Below are positions 49,737-63,734 of a stretch of DNA of 64,000 bases, in pieces. Position 1 is the first letter of the stretch. Every line of letters begins with the position of its first letter. This DNA comes from Puffinus mauretanicus. Lineage: Eukaryota > Chordata > Aves > Procellariiformes > Procellariidae. The notes beneath the pieces were generated by a model. The model was not told the DNA's origin, ran no database searches, and saw only the letters and a program-made list of their open reading frames with translations. The DNA lies in assembly GCA_023333565.1 (NCBI GenBank), contig JAJKFH010004053.1, positions 248,001 to 312,000 on the forward strand, given 5' to 3'. Both the position numbers and the translations under genes were made by a program.

Positions 49737-51477
49737 TATTGCTTAAAAATTAGAAATTAATATGTTTTTGTCTTGCTTTTATTTTACTAATTTGAAAGGT
49801 ATTTCGAAAGACAGCTACCTTGATTTTTCCATAAGTTATATAATTTCAGCTCAAAATAAAATTGAATTCAGCAGGAAAAAAGGCCTTGTTTAGTCACTGA
49901 TGTAAATGAGATGATTTTAAAGAACACTCAGCACCAAACTGCTTCTCTGATAGTTAGTGAAGCACTTTTTCTATTTAATTGCCTCAGCACATAATCCAAA
50001 ATTCCAGCAAGAAATGAATAGTTCTTTATTTAAAAGTTTTGAACAGAGTTTGGACCTTGACTTCGCAATAATTTCAGGTAATGCAATACAATTGTGGCAA
50101 TTTGTGATGGATGAAACTTCATTTTCATTGCAAACTATTTTAATCATGTATATAACACCAAAAAGAAGGTCACTTAAATCACGCGTATAACACCAAACAG
50201 AAAGTCAGTTTCCATCAGAGCAGAACTAAAGAAACTCACTCCAAGTAGATTCACAAATAAGAAGTCCCAGTCATTTGACATCAAGCTCTGTGACAAGTGA
50301 TTTATTTCATGAAGGACACAAGAACACTGACAGTGGGAAAGTGGCATAAACAGTTGAGGCTTGCCAGCAATGCTCTACCGACGTCAACTGCAACAGGAGG
50401 AGAACCTCAAGGCAGAAGGATGACTCTGCCTCAGCCAAGAAACCATACATTTTTGCAGATTATGAGCACACAGAAGGAAGTAATTGGCCTAAGAGATGGC
50501 ACTGCTTATGACATGGATGCCTAAATACTCCAGGAGAGACATCTCCTTTACTGCAAGGCTTCACGCAGGTTTGAGTCAGCAGCAATATTTACCCAATACT
50601 AGCACAGATTCACTACCATTGATCAAAAAGAAAAATATCATTGTCATGTTCTAGCACCCATTTCCAAATCCCTCCTGATATTTTGTTTGGTTCAGCCAGA
50701 TTTACTTTATTTAATTTGTTTGGGTGTGCAGGCCTGCATGACAAATAAAGTGGAATTAATTTGTTGTCTCTCGCAGTGAAGTAAGCTACACATGTATAAG
50801 AAAAGAATAGCTTTTTTAATAAACCAAAGCATTATCTCAGCAAAACTAAGTATTCATATCATAATAAACCAAGTATTCATGCAAATTAATGTCTGGAAAA
50901 AATATCTGATTTCTAGGCTAAGACAAACATATGCTCACACATTTCTACATCACATAAATGGCTAAAGGAACAATGCAGCTTATCTATCCTAATTTTTATG
51001 TATATAAAATAATTTCTTTTCCTTGGTTCCTCTGGATTTTGCTCTTGCCCTAGCTGCAAATGTAATCAAAATCTTTAACTTTGTCTGTTTATGGAACCAC
51101 AGAAAATGAGGTACTTACTATTGTAAAGAAGACAAATAAAAGAGTTAAGTAACAAAGTAATTAAATGTCAAATTTTTGAAGGTTGCATCCCAAATACTGA
51201 GAGGAGTAAGTAAAAAAGCTAGAATAGGTTTGTTTATCATTAAGGAACATTTTAAAAGGTGTGTATATGGGTGCACACTGCAGACAGACAACAAATCGTT
51301 CCTTCAGGACAACTATGCGTTATGATTATTAAATGCTAACACAGTTATAACAGTCAGATACCACATTCTCTCAAGATATAATACTGATATTCCACAGATG
51401 CAAAATGATTAGTAAATTTAATACATACAATTCTATAAAGAAGGCTAGAGGTTGCTTCTAAGACTACCTAATATAAC

Positions 51478-51496
51478 AAATTAAATTAAATTAAAT
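51478..51496. repeat. AAATT pentanucleotide repeat
   Basis: Three to four AAATT units, simple sequence. Confidence 0.75.
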
Positions 51497-53224
51497 GTCG
51501 ACAGGCTCTTAATGAATGAAATTTATTACATTGAAAGAAAAAGGAAAAGATGCATCCAAGAAGATGTGAAAAAATTTCAAATGGACTGAGTGAAAAAGTT
51601 TCACTGGAATATTCTTTGGTGCTTTTATATTGAAATTTGTGTTTCCTCTTTAACATGATGCTGGTCTTAACAAGTGACGTCAGCTTTAAAATACGCCTGA
51701 AGAACAGAATGAAGCATGGTGGTAAAACAATTTATGAAATGATGCATAAATAGCCTGGGCAGTTTCCCTATGAGACTTGACAAAACATACTGGCTTCTAT
51801 CCAGACATCAAAATGTAATTAAGTATGATTTGTTATGTATATTCATGGATTATTCACATCTGAATACTTTGCTTGCTTGAACTGCATTAGTGTATTTGGC
51901 CCTGATCTACAAAATATTTTAAGCGAAAAATCAAATTAGACCAACTTTTCCTGGAGGAAATCAGTTTCTCTTTGTCTCTTTTCTACAGATCTAGAGCAAT
52001 TAATAGTTTGAGACATTGGATTAGTGTTAGACCATTAATCTAAATATTTAAAATAGGGACAGATGGTGCCAATACAACACACAGTGTGATCCTGCAGGAA
52101 GGAGAGCCCAGCTACGGGAGCAACACCAATATTCCATATGTTCAGGTTGGTGGTGAACACTTTAAAGAGAAAATTATCCGGTCCCAACAACAACACAACT
52201 GCCACAATTCTACATAAACCAACAAGTTGTCCAACTAGTTCAAGAACCACCCCGTGCCAAAACTCTACGTTTTCAGGCCTTTGTCAGGACACTATTTTCA
52301 AACACACAGAAAAAATGGCTCCACTGAGCCAAGAGATGTTCCATCTTCTTTCATTTTAAAGATGAGAAAACTCTCACCTTTAAACTCCTGCCAGATTAGC
52401 CTTAACCTTTTCTGTGTTGATTTAATAGGTCACAATTTTTGTTTAAATAAGTGCTATCTGATGATTACTTCTAGCGAAAAAAGAAGGGAGAAATATGCAA
52501 GTAGCAGCACTCTCCCCCTGCTCTGCTTTTCCGTCCCTTTCCCTGCTCCATGTAAATATGTTGGTTTGTAAATGTTCTGCAAATTTCAGTACGGCTCAAA
52601 CAACTTTTACAAGACAGTAAGAAAAAACACAACCCCCAACAGTAAAGATGTTATCTTTGGCCACGTGACTAACAAACACATTACTACTGCTTCCTGTATT
52701 AAAGTACGCTTGCTTTAACGTTCCTGTATTCTGCAAACTCTTCTGTCCTCTAAGACTTCATTTGTCCCACTTTATGGTGACTAATACCAAATTCGAGACC
52801 CTTTAATGTAGCCACATTTCCATGAAACTTCCTCTGTGTGGTAACTAACACAGCGGGAGGCCAGTCACTAGCTAAGGACACTCAAGAGCTGTTACAACAC
52901 CAACATTAATTTTGCTGTTTGTCATACCCTGCTATCAAAGCCTAAAGGATGTTTACAAATCCTATGGACCATTGTGCTCTGTTCAGTTGTACAGATATGC
53001 TGGAAGAACGGAGAAAGGAAAGGGAGTAAGTACCAGGATTTGTTCTAGAATAAAAATAAATACAGCTGATAAGGGTATTTATGTAGAAAGAAATGCACCT
53101 AGTCAGCAAGAGAGTGTTGTAACAAGTTTTAAGCAGAATGTAGAAAAAACCCATACATTTCAAAAAGGAAAAATCATCCAAAATTATTTTTTTGCCATTG
53201 AGCTATCTAAATAATACAGTCTAA

Positions 53225-53244
53225 TTTTATTTATTTATTTATTT
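53225..53244. repeat. TTTA tetranucleotide repeat
   Basis: Five TTTA-type units in a row. Confidence 0.85.
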
Positions 53245-56200
53245 GAAAATGCTTAGCATCCTGTAACTATGGTAACAATTTGCCTTGCTGAGTGCATCTT
53301 TGTTAACGTCCCCTTGCTGTAGTAATGCTTCCATCACCATCTGGCAGTAACAATTTTCTTGCTTGAGTGAAAATTCCTCCAAAGTATAAAAATCAGGCCA
53401 TTTATTTTTAGAGGGCTGACTGACCCGGCTCCTATTGACTTGCAGAGTCCCAGTCAGAACCTGTGTAAATTCAGTCATGTGACTTCGAGATCTTAATGAA
53501 GGGGATAAACAGCAGTGTAAAAAATTATTGCGTTACAAAGCTAATCTGTTGTCCTCTTTGATAGAGAAGGTTTATTTTTCAAACTTTTTCAAGGAGTGAT
53601 GTTTTAAAAACCATGTACTCCATCTCACTTCCTTTGCTTCAGAGAAAATCAGTGGTATTAAGCAGATGGCAAAACGAACTCCATTATTAATAAGACAGGT
53701 TCCAAGAATATCGCATGAAGGCTGGGAAACCTTCGGTTTCCATGGTAAATCATTTGACTCTGATACACTTAATAAACATGTTTAACATTCCATACTCAGT
53801 GGGTCAAATGGAAATAATGTAATCACAGTTATTAGGTCAAATAAATAAGATAAGAACTCAGAAGAACAGCAAAATACCAAATATGTACTGACATTGAGCC
53901 AGGTTGGACAGATATAGAAGCAAGAGTTCTTTCAACCATAGGCCTCCCTCCTGTCTACGTTTTGACATTTCAGTAACTCGTCTGAATTCTGCTGTAAAGC
54001 AGCATCACAAGTATAAAATAAGTATTATTTTTCAGTTAAAAATAATATAAGTGCTACTAAACATTTAATTAAGTTAAACTCCTTTGGCCATGGTTCTATT
54101 TTGCATATCTGGTTGTTAAAAGTCAGTCGATTGAGAAATGATTTATGTACTAGACATTTTCTTCAAAATTGCCAAAACCAGCCAAATAATCCTTCTGGTT
54201 TTGGGGGGAATACAAGTAACCACCAAACTGATGACAGAGCTTAGGATACATTTTATAAGTATTTATTTATGTCTTTGGTGTACATGAAGAGTATAGACCG
54301 GACATAAACATGGGACCACTTTTTTCCAGATCACTCATCGAAGCATGTGCCCCTTCACAGGTCCAGACCATAAGACCAGAGAGTGCTGTTGTGCTCTGTG
54401 CAGCAAACATATAAGTCAGGGTCCTTTATATGCAAAAATTTGCTTTCTATGTGTGTCATTAACAGACAAACCTCAACCTCAGAGTGATTTTTTTTTCCCC
54501 TGAAAGTAAATGTTTTCAGAAAAAAAAGGAATTGGCAGTAGCAGCTTAGGCTGGCATTTGGAAACAATGGAGAGAGCAGCATGTAGCTTGACAAGAAACA
54601 TATTGATGGAAGAAATGTATTGATGGTCACAATGGGAGAGTTGAGAGACTGCAATGACAATTCTGTAGGGTTTGAATGCTTTGTAGAACAGATACGTTTT
54701 AAATTGAGCATATTTAACATGAACACTTGAGAAAGAATCTAAAAAAAAAAAAACCCAAAATAATGAATCCTGTTCTGCACAGTATCAAATAAGTTGTATT
54801 TCTCAGTGAGAACTCCTTAAGTTACCTTAGAGAAATGACTAAACGTCTGGGTATCTTTGATGATTCAACATCTCTCAGGCTTGGGGTCTCAATACACCTA
54901 CCAAACAGCAATTTTACAAACTCTGGGGTTTTTTTAGTATTACTGCAGGCTTCCCCTCCTTCACAACAGACTATTCTTTATTTTTTTCATGCTTATTGAA
55001 GAAATATGCTACAAATTTATTAAATATGAGATAAATTCTTTTATGAAAGGACTGAGGAGAAAATTCTCTATTAAATGTCTAGTTTTTTTTTTTTTTTTAA
55101 AGGAGGTTAGCATGTGTAAGACAACTCTGGAAAGGTTAGATAGTCTCTGAGGAAGATCATTACTAATTTCCTGACCAGAAAATGCAATGATAGCATGGAG
55201 TTCCTTAGGCAAAAGGATAAAGCCCAATGTTTCTGTTTTCTTCTTTACAAGGTAAAGAAATCTAACTTTTATTGAGATCATTAATCCCTCTTTGTGTTAT
55301 AAACTGTTATAAAGTGCATAGTTCTTTTCACTGGGAAAAAAGTCATCTGTTGAAAAGAGAAACATTGCTTCTTCCAGTCTCCTTTATAGGGAAAATTTAA
55401 TACACATATTTACAATGCAGAAGAAATTATCAAAAAGTCACATGAGCAAAACCCGCAGAACTCTGAGAGCTACAAATTTCTTGAGCTGAGATGTGAAAGT
55501 AACAATTTACCACACCCCAGCCATGAGCATGGTGCTAAGACAGTATCTAGCTCTACTCAAATGGTTGGGAAGGATCAGCTTCTGATGGGGCTCTATTGAG
55601 CCTGCGTAAGTAGCCTGCAGTAATTTTCCGTATCGTAGCGAGACTAAAGGGAGATGGGCTGAATCGTCACCCTGCTTGTCACTCATTTCTAATGATGTTG
55701 TGGAGGTCAGACATAGTTTCACAAAAGTCAGCGGCGCTGTAACATGAAGGAAGCAATGGCGTGAAGACGTGATTTTTTTTGAGCAGCATTAGGCTGGAAT
55801 TTATTTCATAGATTGAAAGAATCATACAATGATTTGGCTTTCATTGCATATGCACTACAGGTTTGCCTCACCTCAGCCTCAGGAAAGATAATATTTTGGT
55901 AATTCTCCTTCCCTGGCAAGTAGAAGCATAAGAAGGCTGCTGCTTCTCTTTGGCTGACGTCTATTTTGTTTGGACATGAAGTCCATGACTAACAATTTTC
56001 TCTTCACAGTACCTCCAGAATATCATCTCAGTGTTTAACAAGAGAAATCTCCTCTCTTACTACTGCTAATGAGAATTATAAATAGCTTGAAACAGGCAGA
56101 AAAAATGGATAAGCATGTTTATAATCTTGTTATAATAATTATAGGCTAAAAGATCAAAACCGGAGAACACCCGAAATTATTTTAAAGGCAACAATCATTT

Positions 56201-57104
56201 TATTCACGGTAAAATAAACGTAACATATTTGGCATAAAACAAGAAAATTATAAGCTATGGGTCAAAGAAAAGCCAGCCAAAAGTATACCCCAGCTGCAAA
56301 ATAAACAGGCATGAAGATAGAACTACTATTAAACTGATTTGTTACACCTGAATAGCAGTTTTCAGGTACTGAAGCAATTCAAGCTATGCCATCTCTCTAA
56401 TTTACATTGTAAAAATTCCATATGACTGAAGAACCAGAATGTTATTTTAAAAAATATATTAAACTTCATACTCTAAGTATCCATTCTCAAAATCTACCCT
56501 TCAGTATTCTTAAGTGTTGCCTTTCATTATTTGTAACAGAAAAATTACAAAAATCTGGCAAAGGGCAGAAAATACACCCACACACCTGCTACTAAGTATC
56601 TACTTATGTCCATAGGAAAGCTTTGCTTAAAAAGGTTTGTTGTATTCCGAGCAAATTGCCGTATCTACTTCATCACATTAGGAGGCTGTTGCAGACTTTG
56701 TTTGCTGGAAACACAGCAAATACAAGACTGACATGCTGCAACATGTACTTTACATTCACAATTCAGCCAGAACAGATACTGGGGTCTTTGCTGCTAACCA
56801 GGATTTCTAGGTGCTGCAGAGATACCAAGGACTCCCCAGGAGTCCCCAGGTTCCACTGTTCCTCTCCACTCCAACTGGTAAAAGAGTCACTATTCCACAC
56901 CCATTCCCATTAAAATATCCTTCAGCCGTAGTACTGAGATAAAGATAATGCATACCACTATAACCCGGAGGCGGTGGTCACTCCACTATAGGCCAAGAAC
57001 AACTCTTGAAATTAAAATGGACAACCTTCTAGGCTGCGTGGGGAGAAGGCAGCTATCATATCCATAGGTTTTGTGACGGTTATGCACACAAACCATGATC
57101 ATAT

Positions 57105-57135
57105 AAAAAAAAAAAAAAAAGAAAAAAAGAAAAGC
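57105..57135. repeat. Poly(A) with G interruptions
   Basis: Sixteen A, then GAAAAAAAG and AAAAG blocks. No adjacent retroposon is recognised. Confidence 0.85.
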
Positions 57136-59130
57136 AGTGCCTTCCACACCCAGCTCAAGTAAAACTTAATCCGCAGTACTTATACATCCTTTTGAAACTT
57201 TTAAAGTGCCATTTTTCTTGACATCTTAGTAGCCCTGGCACTTTCTGTCAAACAGACAGCTCTATTCAATATGTGTCATGTCCACACAATAAAGTTATCA
57301 TGACAATTAATGGTAATGTTATGAACCTCAGAATAAAAGCAATTAACTTTCTTTCCAAATGCCAACAGTACAAAACCTCTATATCTTAATTAATTCTCTA
57401 TCATCTTACTTCATATTTTTCCACAACATGCCATTATTATATGAATAAAATACACTTTGGGGACTGATTTTCCAGCATGAGGAAGTAGTTTTGCTCTATG
57501 TTGACAATGTGAATTTGGGTTTTACACCATTTCGGGAAGAATCTCTTCACTGAAAGGCTGAACTTCCTTTTAAATGGACCAAGCACAGACAGATCATCCA
57601 AAACCCCTTTGTTTCTGGGTTCACAGTAGAAAGAAAAGAATTATCCTGACCATAGGCATCGTGTCAGTCCATAAACAACAACAGCATGCTGAGGATTAAA
57701 GTAATCCATTATAATGGGTTCTTCCTTCACAGGAAAAAAAAAAAGATTCTATTTTACTGAGTATCAAACAGATAAAGTTTATTCAGTTTATTCTACCTTT
57801 TCCATTTACTTTCTTGACACACAATCTGTGCAGATCAGTTAATGTACAGGATCTAATCCCTAATGTGCTCTTACCAAGAGGAGTGAAGATTCACCACTCT
57901 GTTGAGGATTTACTGGGTTTTGTTCTTGTTTTCAACTGAAATGGAAAAGCTTTCTGATCATCATGGCAAATACAAATGCAGCTTTTGTTTCGTAATTATC
58001 GCAGCTATTCAGAACTTGAAAATATGACTTGTTTTTTGCTGTAGCTGTACTATGCAGATCTTAGGGGTGTCATAGAAACTAGGAATGATTCCCTGGGCAG
58101 ACATGTTCCTTCTCAGTCAATAGTGAACCAACAACCCAGAACAACACTAAGAAAAATTGGTCTAATGAAGATGATATCTTTCTTGAAACAAGTTTTTGAC
58201 ACATCACTTGCTTTTCTCAATTCCTCTTGATAACTGAATTCAATAAAGCATTTTTTCCATAATCTTTGTGCTGCAGCTATGATGCTTTATATATCTGCCT
58301 GAAAAACACTGCCAATTTGTACCATTTTAACAAGAGGGCAGAAGTGTGAACCTTATGACAGAAAAAAAAAAAACAAAACCAAAATCAAATTACAACATCT
58401 TTTGAACAACTTCTGTGCTTTTGAGTGAAATGTTCAAACACTACACAACACGGTACTTTTTAAAGTGCTGTCCTACCCTTAGAAATAATACAGGTCCTCT
58501 GTCTAACAGCAATCTTCCCCTTCATTTGATGAGAAAAATCCCTCTAGCCTCCAGACAATCTGTGTTACGCAAGGCTGCGTACCATTCAAACTAATTAAGA
58601 TTCTGCAACTAGAATTTAAGTTTACAATATTTTGATGAAATGACACAGAAAATCAGCAGTTCTCTATCAGCTCTACAGTATTAGCTTTTCAAAGAGATAG
58701 CACACTCTATGCCCGTAGTCAATTTTATTTTAAATAGAAGGATGATTACCCTTTCTCCATCACGGCTGTTTTCTCCAAAATCCCACATATGTATCCCTGC
58801 TAAATACTTTAAAAGATAAAGGATGACTAGAGGACTTCAGACGTCAGGACTTCAGACTCAGTTTAAGTTCGGTCACATTGTGACCAAGAGTGAGCACAAT
58901 CTGACCCACTACCTATGTGTCATACATAATATTTCATTTGTATTATTTCTTAGAATGCTTCAGGCAATTAACTAACAAAAACTGGGAAGATGTGTTTTTA
59001 TAAAAAGCAGCAAATAGCAGTACAAGGCATCACCATATGATTGAGCACATTCTGTGTTAAGATGGGTAAGTAGGGAGAGACAAAGGAGAAAGGGAAAATT
59101 ACATACCACTATTTGTGTTTGTTGTAGTCC

Positions 59131-59175
59131 TCCCTCTTCTTCCACCCTACAAAACAAGATCCCATACAGCAAGCG
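59131..59175 (-). repeat. Unidentified dispersed repeat, copy A
   Basis: On the minus strand it carries the core CTGTATGGGATCTTGTTTTG. It matches copy B, about 297 bases away in the same orientation, at 21 of 23 core positions by eye. Family unknown. Confidence 0.55.
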
Positions 59176-59416
59176 TTATCTACCTACTAGGAAGCAGGAG
59201 GCAAAAAGACTGTCAATCACAGGGGTATTACATACAGTAAACTTCCACCCTTTCTCCCCCTTGTAGTCATTAAAAAAATAGGAAAAATTTTGTAGAATTA
59301 GGAAATATACTGTTATGGAGAAAGTCAGTATAATGTAAAAAGGGGAAAGAGGGAGGAAGATAGGATGGCAGAAAACAGGACTATGACCAACACAATTACT
59401 AGAACGTAATTTTACA

Positions 59417-59475
59417 CTTTCATATGTCTTGTCTCCTCCCATCCTACAAAACAAGATTCCATACAACAAGCAGAA
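59417..59475 (-). repeat. Unidentified dispersed repeat, copy B
   Basis: On the minus strand it carries the core TTGTATGGAATCTTGTTTTG, followed by an AGACATATGAAA segment that is shared with copy C but not visible in copy A. It may be part of a 297-base tandem duplication with copy A. Confidence 0.55.
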
Positions 59476-59499
59476 GTGGTAAGAAATGAAATTGGGAGA

Positions 59500-62400
59500 T
59501 AGGCTCCTCTTAATTGCCAGCCTGAGGAACTCCTCAATTAAAATCATTCAGATTAAGCAATAAGTCTTGTTGATAACAACAGTGGCAAGAACTGTATCAA
59601 GGATCAAATCTCAGCTTTGTATATAACAGATGTTGCTGCCTCAGACCTCTGGTCTAGAAGATTAAAATGCTTCCAATACACTGCTCGTGAACAGGGAAAC
59701 ATCTAAGGTTTTTCTGTACCCAATGGAGTACCTTCACAGCATTAAGCGAAGCTTATTTCAAGTATTACTAAAAACTACCTTTCTCATAGAATAAAACAGA
59801 ACTCTTCTTCACATGAGTGTGGTCTAGGTCAGGGAAGATGCAAGTATATCTGATAGCTCTTAAGAAAACCAAGAGGTATAGCAATCCATATATAATGCTG
59901 AAAACTGAAGGAGAGAAACACACACTACACAAACAACTTCATCTGGAAGTAGTTGGTTCAGAAAAATAAGGATGTCTGACTCCAATGGGTGTTTGTGTAG
60001 AAGCAAATGAAAGGGCTCAAAGAGACTCACACAGAAAAATTTGGAATATCCAGGTTTTGAAATACAGACTATCCTTTCCTTATTGCCTGGCAAGTTGTAT
60101 CTTGAATACACCAGGTACAGGAACTTCTTCAGCACTAAGAAGTGTTTTTTGATGATCTTACTGGAAAGGGGAATTAACACCCAATAACTTCAGAGATCAC
60201 TTGATAACAAAACTATCCTAAAATAAGAGAGCTTAGCAGATGTAAAAACTGCTTCAATCCTTAAAAATATAAAGAGAAACTGATGATGTAGTTATAAGAC
60301 AAATATGATGCAATTACTACTAAACAGAGTGAGGTAGGTTGGTCAAAGCTGGTTGTAGGTAAGTTCAAGAAGATTGAAAGAATATCTGTTGAAATACATA
60401 CCTTGCTGCAGAAGGTTATGTCACTGTTTCTACACACATTTGAATCTCAAAGCATAAGTAGGCAACTAAGCCAAACAGGGAGGAGAGGGGGAGTTAGATA
60501 CTCATGCATTAACTGGTCAAAGTTACAAGAGGACAAGCTTTAGAAATGCAGTTTCTTGACACCTTAAACACATGTTTCTTGTAACTGCTAGTTCTGGATT
60601 ATAAAAGAGCTGTTCTTGAGAAAAACATAAATCACTCCTCTATATCAGTTCACACAGGAGCTACAGTTCATTCACTGAGCTATAGGAACTGGAATGTAAT
60701 TTTGTCCATTTTGGAATAATTATTACAGTATTGGGAAGCTTGCAAACTTTAGAGAGTGATTTTTTTTTTTTTAGAAAAGATCTTTATAAAAATTTTATCT
60801 ACACCAGATGCAAAGGCTTCAACATATGAAGGTTAAAATTCTTCAACTCCTTTTGAACTCTCCTTTAGAACAATTTAATTAGGTCACAGGGAGTAGACAG
60901 AGCAAGAGGGAACAGCAGTATGATGGAAGAAGCAAAATCCAAGAAAAGACTGAAAATAAATATTCATCTTCTATAGGCCATTTTTTTTCTCAAGAGTAAA
61001 TCCAACAGAAGTAAACTTCGAAGGCAGGTTGAAGATCAAATAACCCAATATATATAAAAAATAAACTCAGAGTCAGAGAAACTGTGAGAAAATAGAAATG
61101 TTCTATCAGTCCCAGGGAACAGAGTAATTAAAATAGATGAAAGCAAAATAAATTACCTATTTGCCTTCTTGTAGCTACAAAATACTTTATAAACTTCTAT
61201 TTTCAGGTAGCAAAGAGAAGATACTGATGACAGCCAAGAATACTGAAAAGCCACAAGTCACAAGAGAACAGGAGAACGCAGCACCACCAGATGACCCACT
61301 GGGTTAGGGAGGACAAGGCAAACTGGATCCCATAGCTACTGCACAACAGGGAAGTGATACAGCTACCATGATACCCAGTAACCTCTGGCTTCCTAAATAT
61401 GCCATTCATGGCTGGGTTACCTGAATCAGAGCCTTCAAGCAGGCTCAAAGTCAGCATCTTGCTACAGACCCAGAGGACACAACACCTCTGCTGTTGTACC
61501 TACAGAAATGTTTTCCAGAGGAGAAAGGATCTCAGGTAGAATTTCCAACAAGGAGTATAACCAGGATCTTATACTGGCCGCGTTTCTGGCTTTTTGTCTG
61601 TGGAGCCTGTTTTGACCCTACAGCCCCACCCTGAGCTCCAGTCAAGTCTTGCTTACACACATCATCCACTGAAGACAGAGGATAGCAGGCTTGGATTTCC
61701 CATACAAGTTCAAACTCCCCTCCTTCATACACTTTTTATTCAGCGGGAATATCCTAATAGACCGAGCAGTCAGATTACATCATTGTTAAATGCAGTTTGC
61801 TGTCAGATACATGGTGCCTGCCCAGATTAATTGGAGCACAGCCTACACAGCGTACATAGTACGGAATACCAAAGGAGGCCCAAATCTCACTGCACAGCGC
61901 TGGCAACAAGAGCGTAATGCTCGTAGGCCCATAAACTCTGCATTCAGTCATCTTCATTCCAAACAATACATATGATTTTCTCACCAAAAACATATTAATG
62001 GCCATGAAACCCACAGAGAGCACAGTAAGAGATGTCATTCTCTTATGCTGCCTGGAAGATCCTTTAGAATGAAAAGTTTGCCAAAAAATTATATAAGCAA
62101 TTCCTAGAGTGCAAAATTTGTTCTTTGGCAAAAATCACCAAAGCACTGATTTTAGTTAAACGTATTTTTACTGAAATGAAATACAGAAATTTTTATCATT
62201 CTTTCTCCTACAGAAAAAATGTTTGACCCCAACCAGCTCTACTGAAGTTGCAGAAGCTTTATGGGGTGTGGTGGTTTCCTTATACAAGAGATATAACATG
62301 TTGGAAATACCTGTTGAGACACTGTCCTCAATCAAAACCTGAATTGGCCATTCTTTTGGTGGTAAATATAATATCCTAAAGGTTCTTGCAAATTCATCTC

Positions 62401-63510
62401 AAAATCACTAGAAAGACTTTTTTTTTTCCTCAGAAGAAAACTATCCCACTTGGGAGTTCTCCTACTGATCTGCAAAACAATTGTTTTTTGGTAAAGTTTT
62501 GTATCCATATAAATGTCATTATTTGAACAACAGGTCCCACTGGTCTGAGTAGAAGACAGTCATGATGCTGAATCAAAAGCAGGCAGTGCAGAAACAAAAA
62601 GAAAAGAAGCTATTTCTGCAAAAGGGACAGCCTTTTCTAGCTGGGACATGCTCTGTTCAGCAAGTGGTGAACGTACACAGAATAAAGAGTATGGAGAGAA
62701 TGACTAAATAATACGAACAGTTACAAAAACACCACCTGTTGGGCAGTGGAGATGAAGGACAGCTTTATCTATTGTAAAGAACACATCAGCTACCAGAATA
62801 CTTGGGGAGAAAATAAAAAGAAAAAAGCCAAGAAACATACAAGGACTTAAAAAAAGGCTACTTAGGGATCACTTAATGATTTAACAAGAAAAAAGAAAAA
62901 CTGGAAATTTCTCCCAAAATTCTGAAAAGAGACTATGCCCAGCTGTACATGCTGCCTGCATTTTGGCGTGAGCTCAAGCAGAAGACACACACCTGAAAAT
63001 AACATTCAAATACTGGAACTCCTGGTTTCCTTGAAAGTCTGTTAGGCAAAGGAGGGGAAAAGATTAAAAAAGAGAGCGAAGAAAAAACCAAAACCAATGA
63101 ACCCTGGGGCATTGAGAAGCAGAATGAGAAAATGAGACAGCTACAACTAACCGACTGTGCTTTGCCAGGATGTCAGTGATATTGGATATTTCTGTGACAA
63201 CATGCAGTGCTCAGAGCTAGTATAGTGTAATTTTCCCACTTCTCCAAGAGACAGTGGCAACCTGTGACACCTGGGCCAATAACATCAACAAAAGTTTGAA
63301 TATGATTTTTTTTCCCCCTCCGCTATCTTTAAGGCATGTACAAAAAGAGATATACCTCATGCCTGAACATGCCGTTGTCCTTTGGAAGCAAAAGGCTTGG
63401 GCTCAGAAGCACAAGTGTTAAGAGAACCAGTGAACCAAGGTAGCATGCAACTGGATCTTTTATACCTTCCACTATTAAATTTTCTTTCTGTTTCCTCCTT
63501 TCAAGTTGGT
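59500..63510. other. Upstream flank between repeat copies B and C; no gene seen
   Basis: AT-rich sequence with a few slightly GC-richer spots near 61.2-61.95 kb, where several 60-118 codon frames overlap on both strands without a recognisable domain. No exon is called. Confidence 0.55.
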
Positions 63511-63518
63511 GGAGCCAT

Positions 63519-63586
63519 ATTGCTTGTTGTATGGAAAGTTATTTTGTGGCCTAAGAGAAGAAGGGACATATGAAAATAAAATTAAG
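63519..63586 (+). repeat. Unidentified dispersed repeat, copy C (inverted relative to A and B)
   Basis: The plus strand reads TTGCTTGTTGTATGGAAAGT and then GACATATGAAAATAAAATTA, paralleling copy B. About 19 of 23 core positions agree by eye. It lies roughly 4 kb from A and B in the opposite orientation, so it looks like a dispersed element rather than a simple tandem repeat. Confidence 0.5.
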
Positions 63587-63712
63587 ATGAAATCTGAAAA
63601 AATAGGACAGAAAATTTCTTTGGGTGAAGCTCAGCTATCTCTGAAAGATGAGCATAGAGAGCAGTTGCAATCACCACACAACAGCAGCATCTTAGATGTT
63701 GGAGGTGGAAGA

Positions 63713-63734
63713 AAGGAAGGAAGGAAGGAAGGAA
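63713..63734. repeat. GGAA tetranucleotide microsatellite
   Basis: Five GGAA units on the plus strand. GGAA repeats can bind ETS-family factors; use here is unknown. Confidence 0.88.

Larger units (their letters stand above)
42859..59130. other. Upstream flank / probable 1B intron; no gene seen
   Basis: AT-rich DNA with simple repeats. No exon with a recognisable domain is seen on either strand. A weak CR1-tail-like segment near 55.8 kb was not strong enough to annotate. Confidence 0.6.

Noticed and set aside
52044..52217. A 57-codon plus-strand open stretch with balanced, protein-like composition (e.g. SYGSNTNIPYVQVG).
   Set aside because: It lacks an ATG, clear exon boundaries and any recognised family. 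The length is compatible with chance. A tblastn hit in birds would reopen it.
55800..55850. CR1-tail-like AGAATCATACAATGATTTGG.
   Set aside because: The match to the CR1 3' region covers only about 20 bases, and the expected following GGAAGGGACC motif is missing.
35224..57135. Long poly(A) runs (35224, 47345, 57105) as tails of processed pseudogenes.
   Set aside because: The sequence upstream of each shows no gene-like or retroposon-like body and no flanking duplication that I could find.
61203..62131. Cluster of overlapping 60-118 codon frames on both strands.
   Set aside because: No recognisable domain, and the frames conflict with each other. Treated as chance frames in a slightly GC-richer segment.
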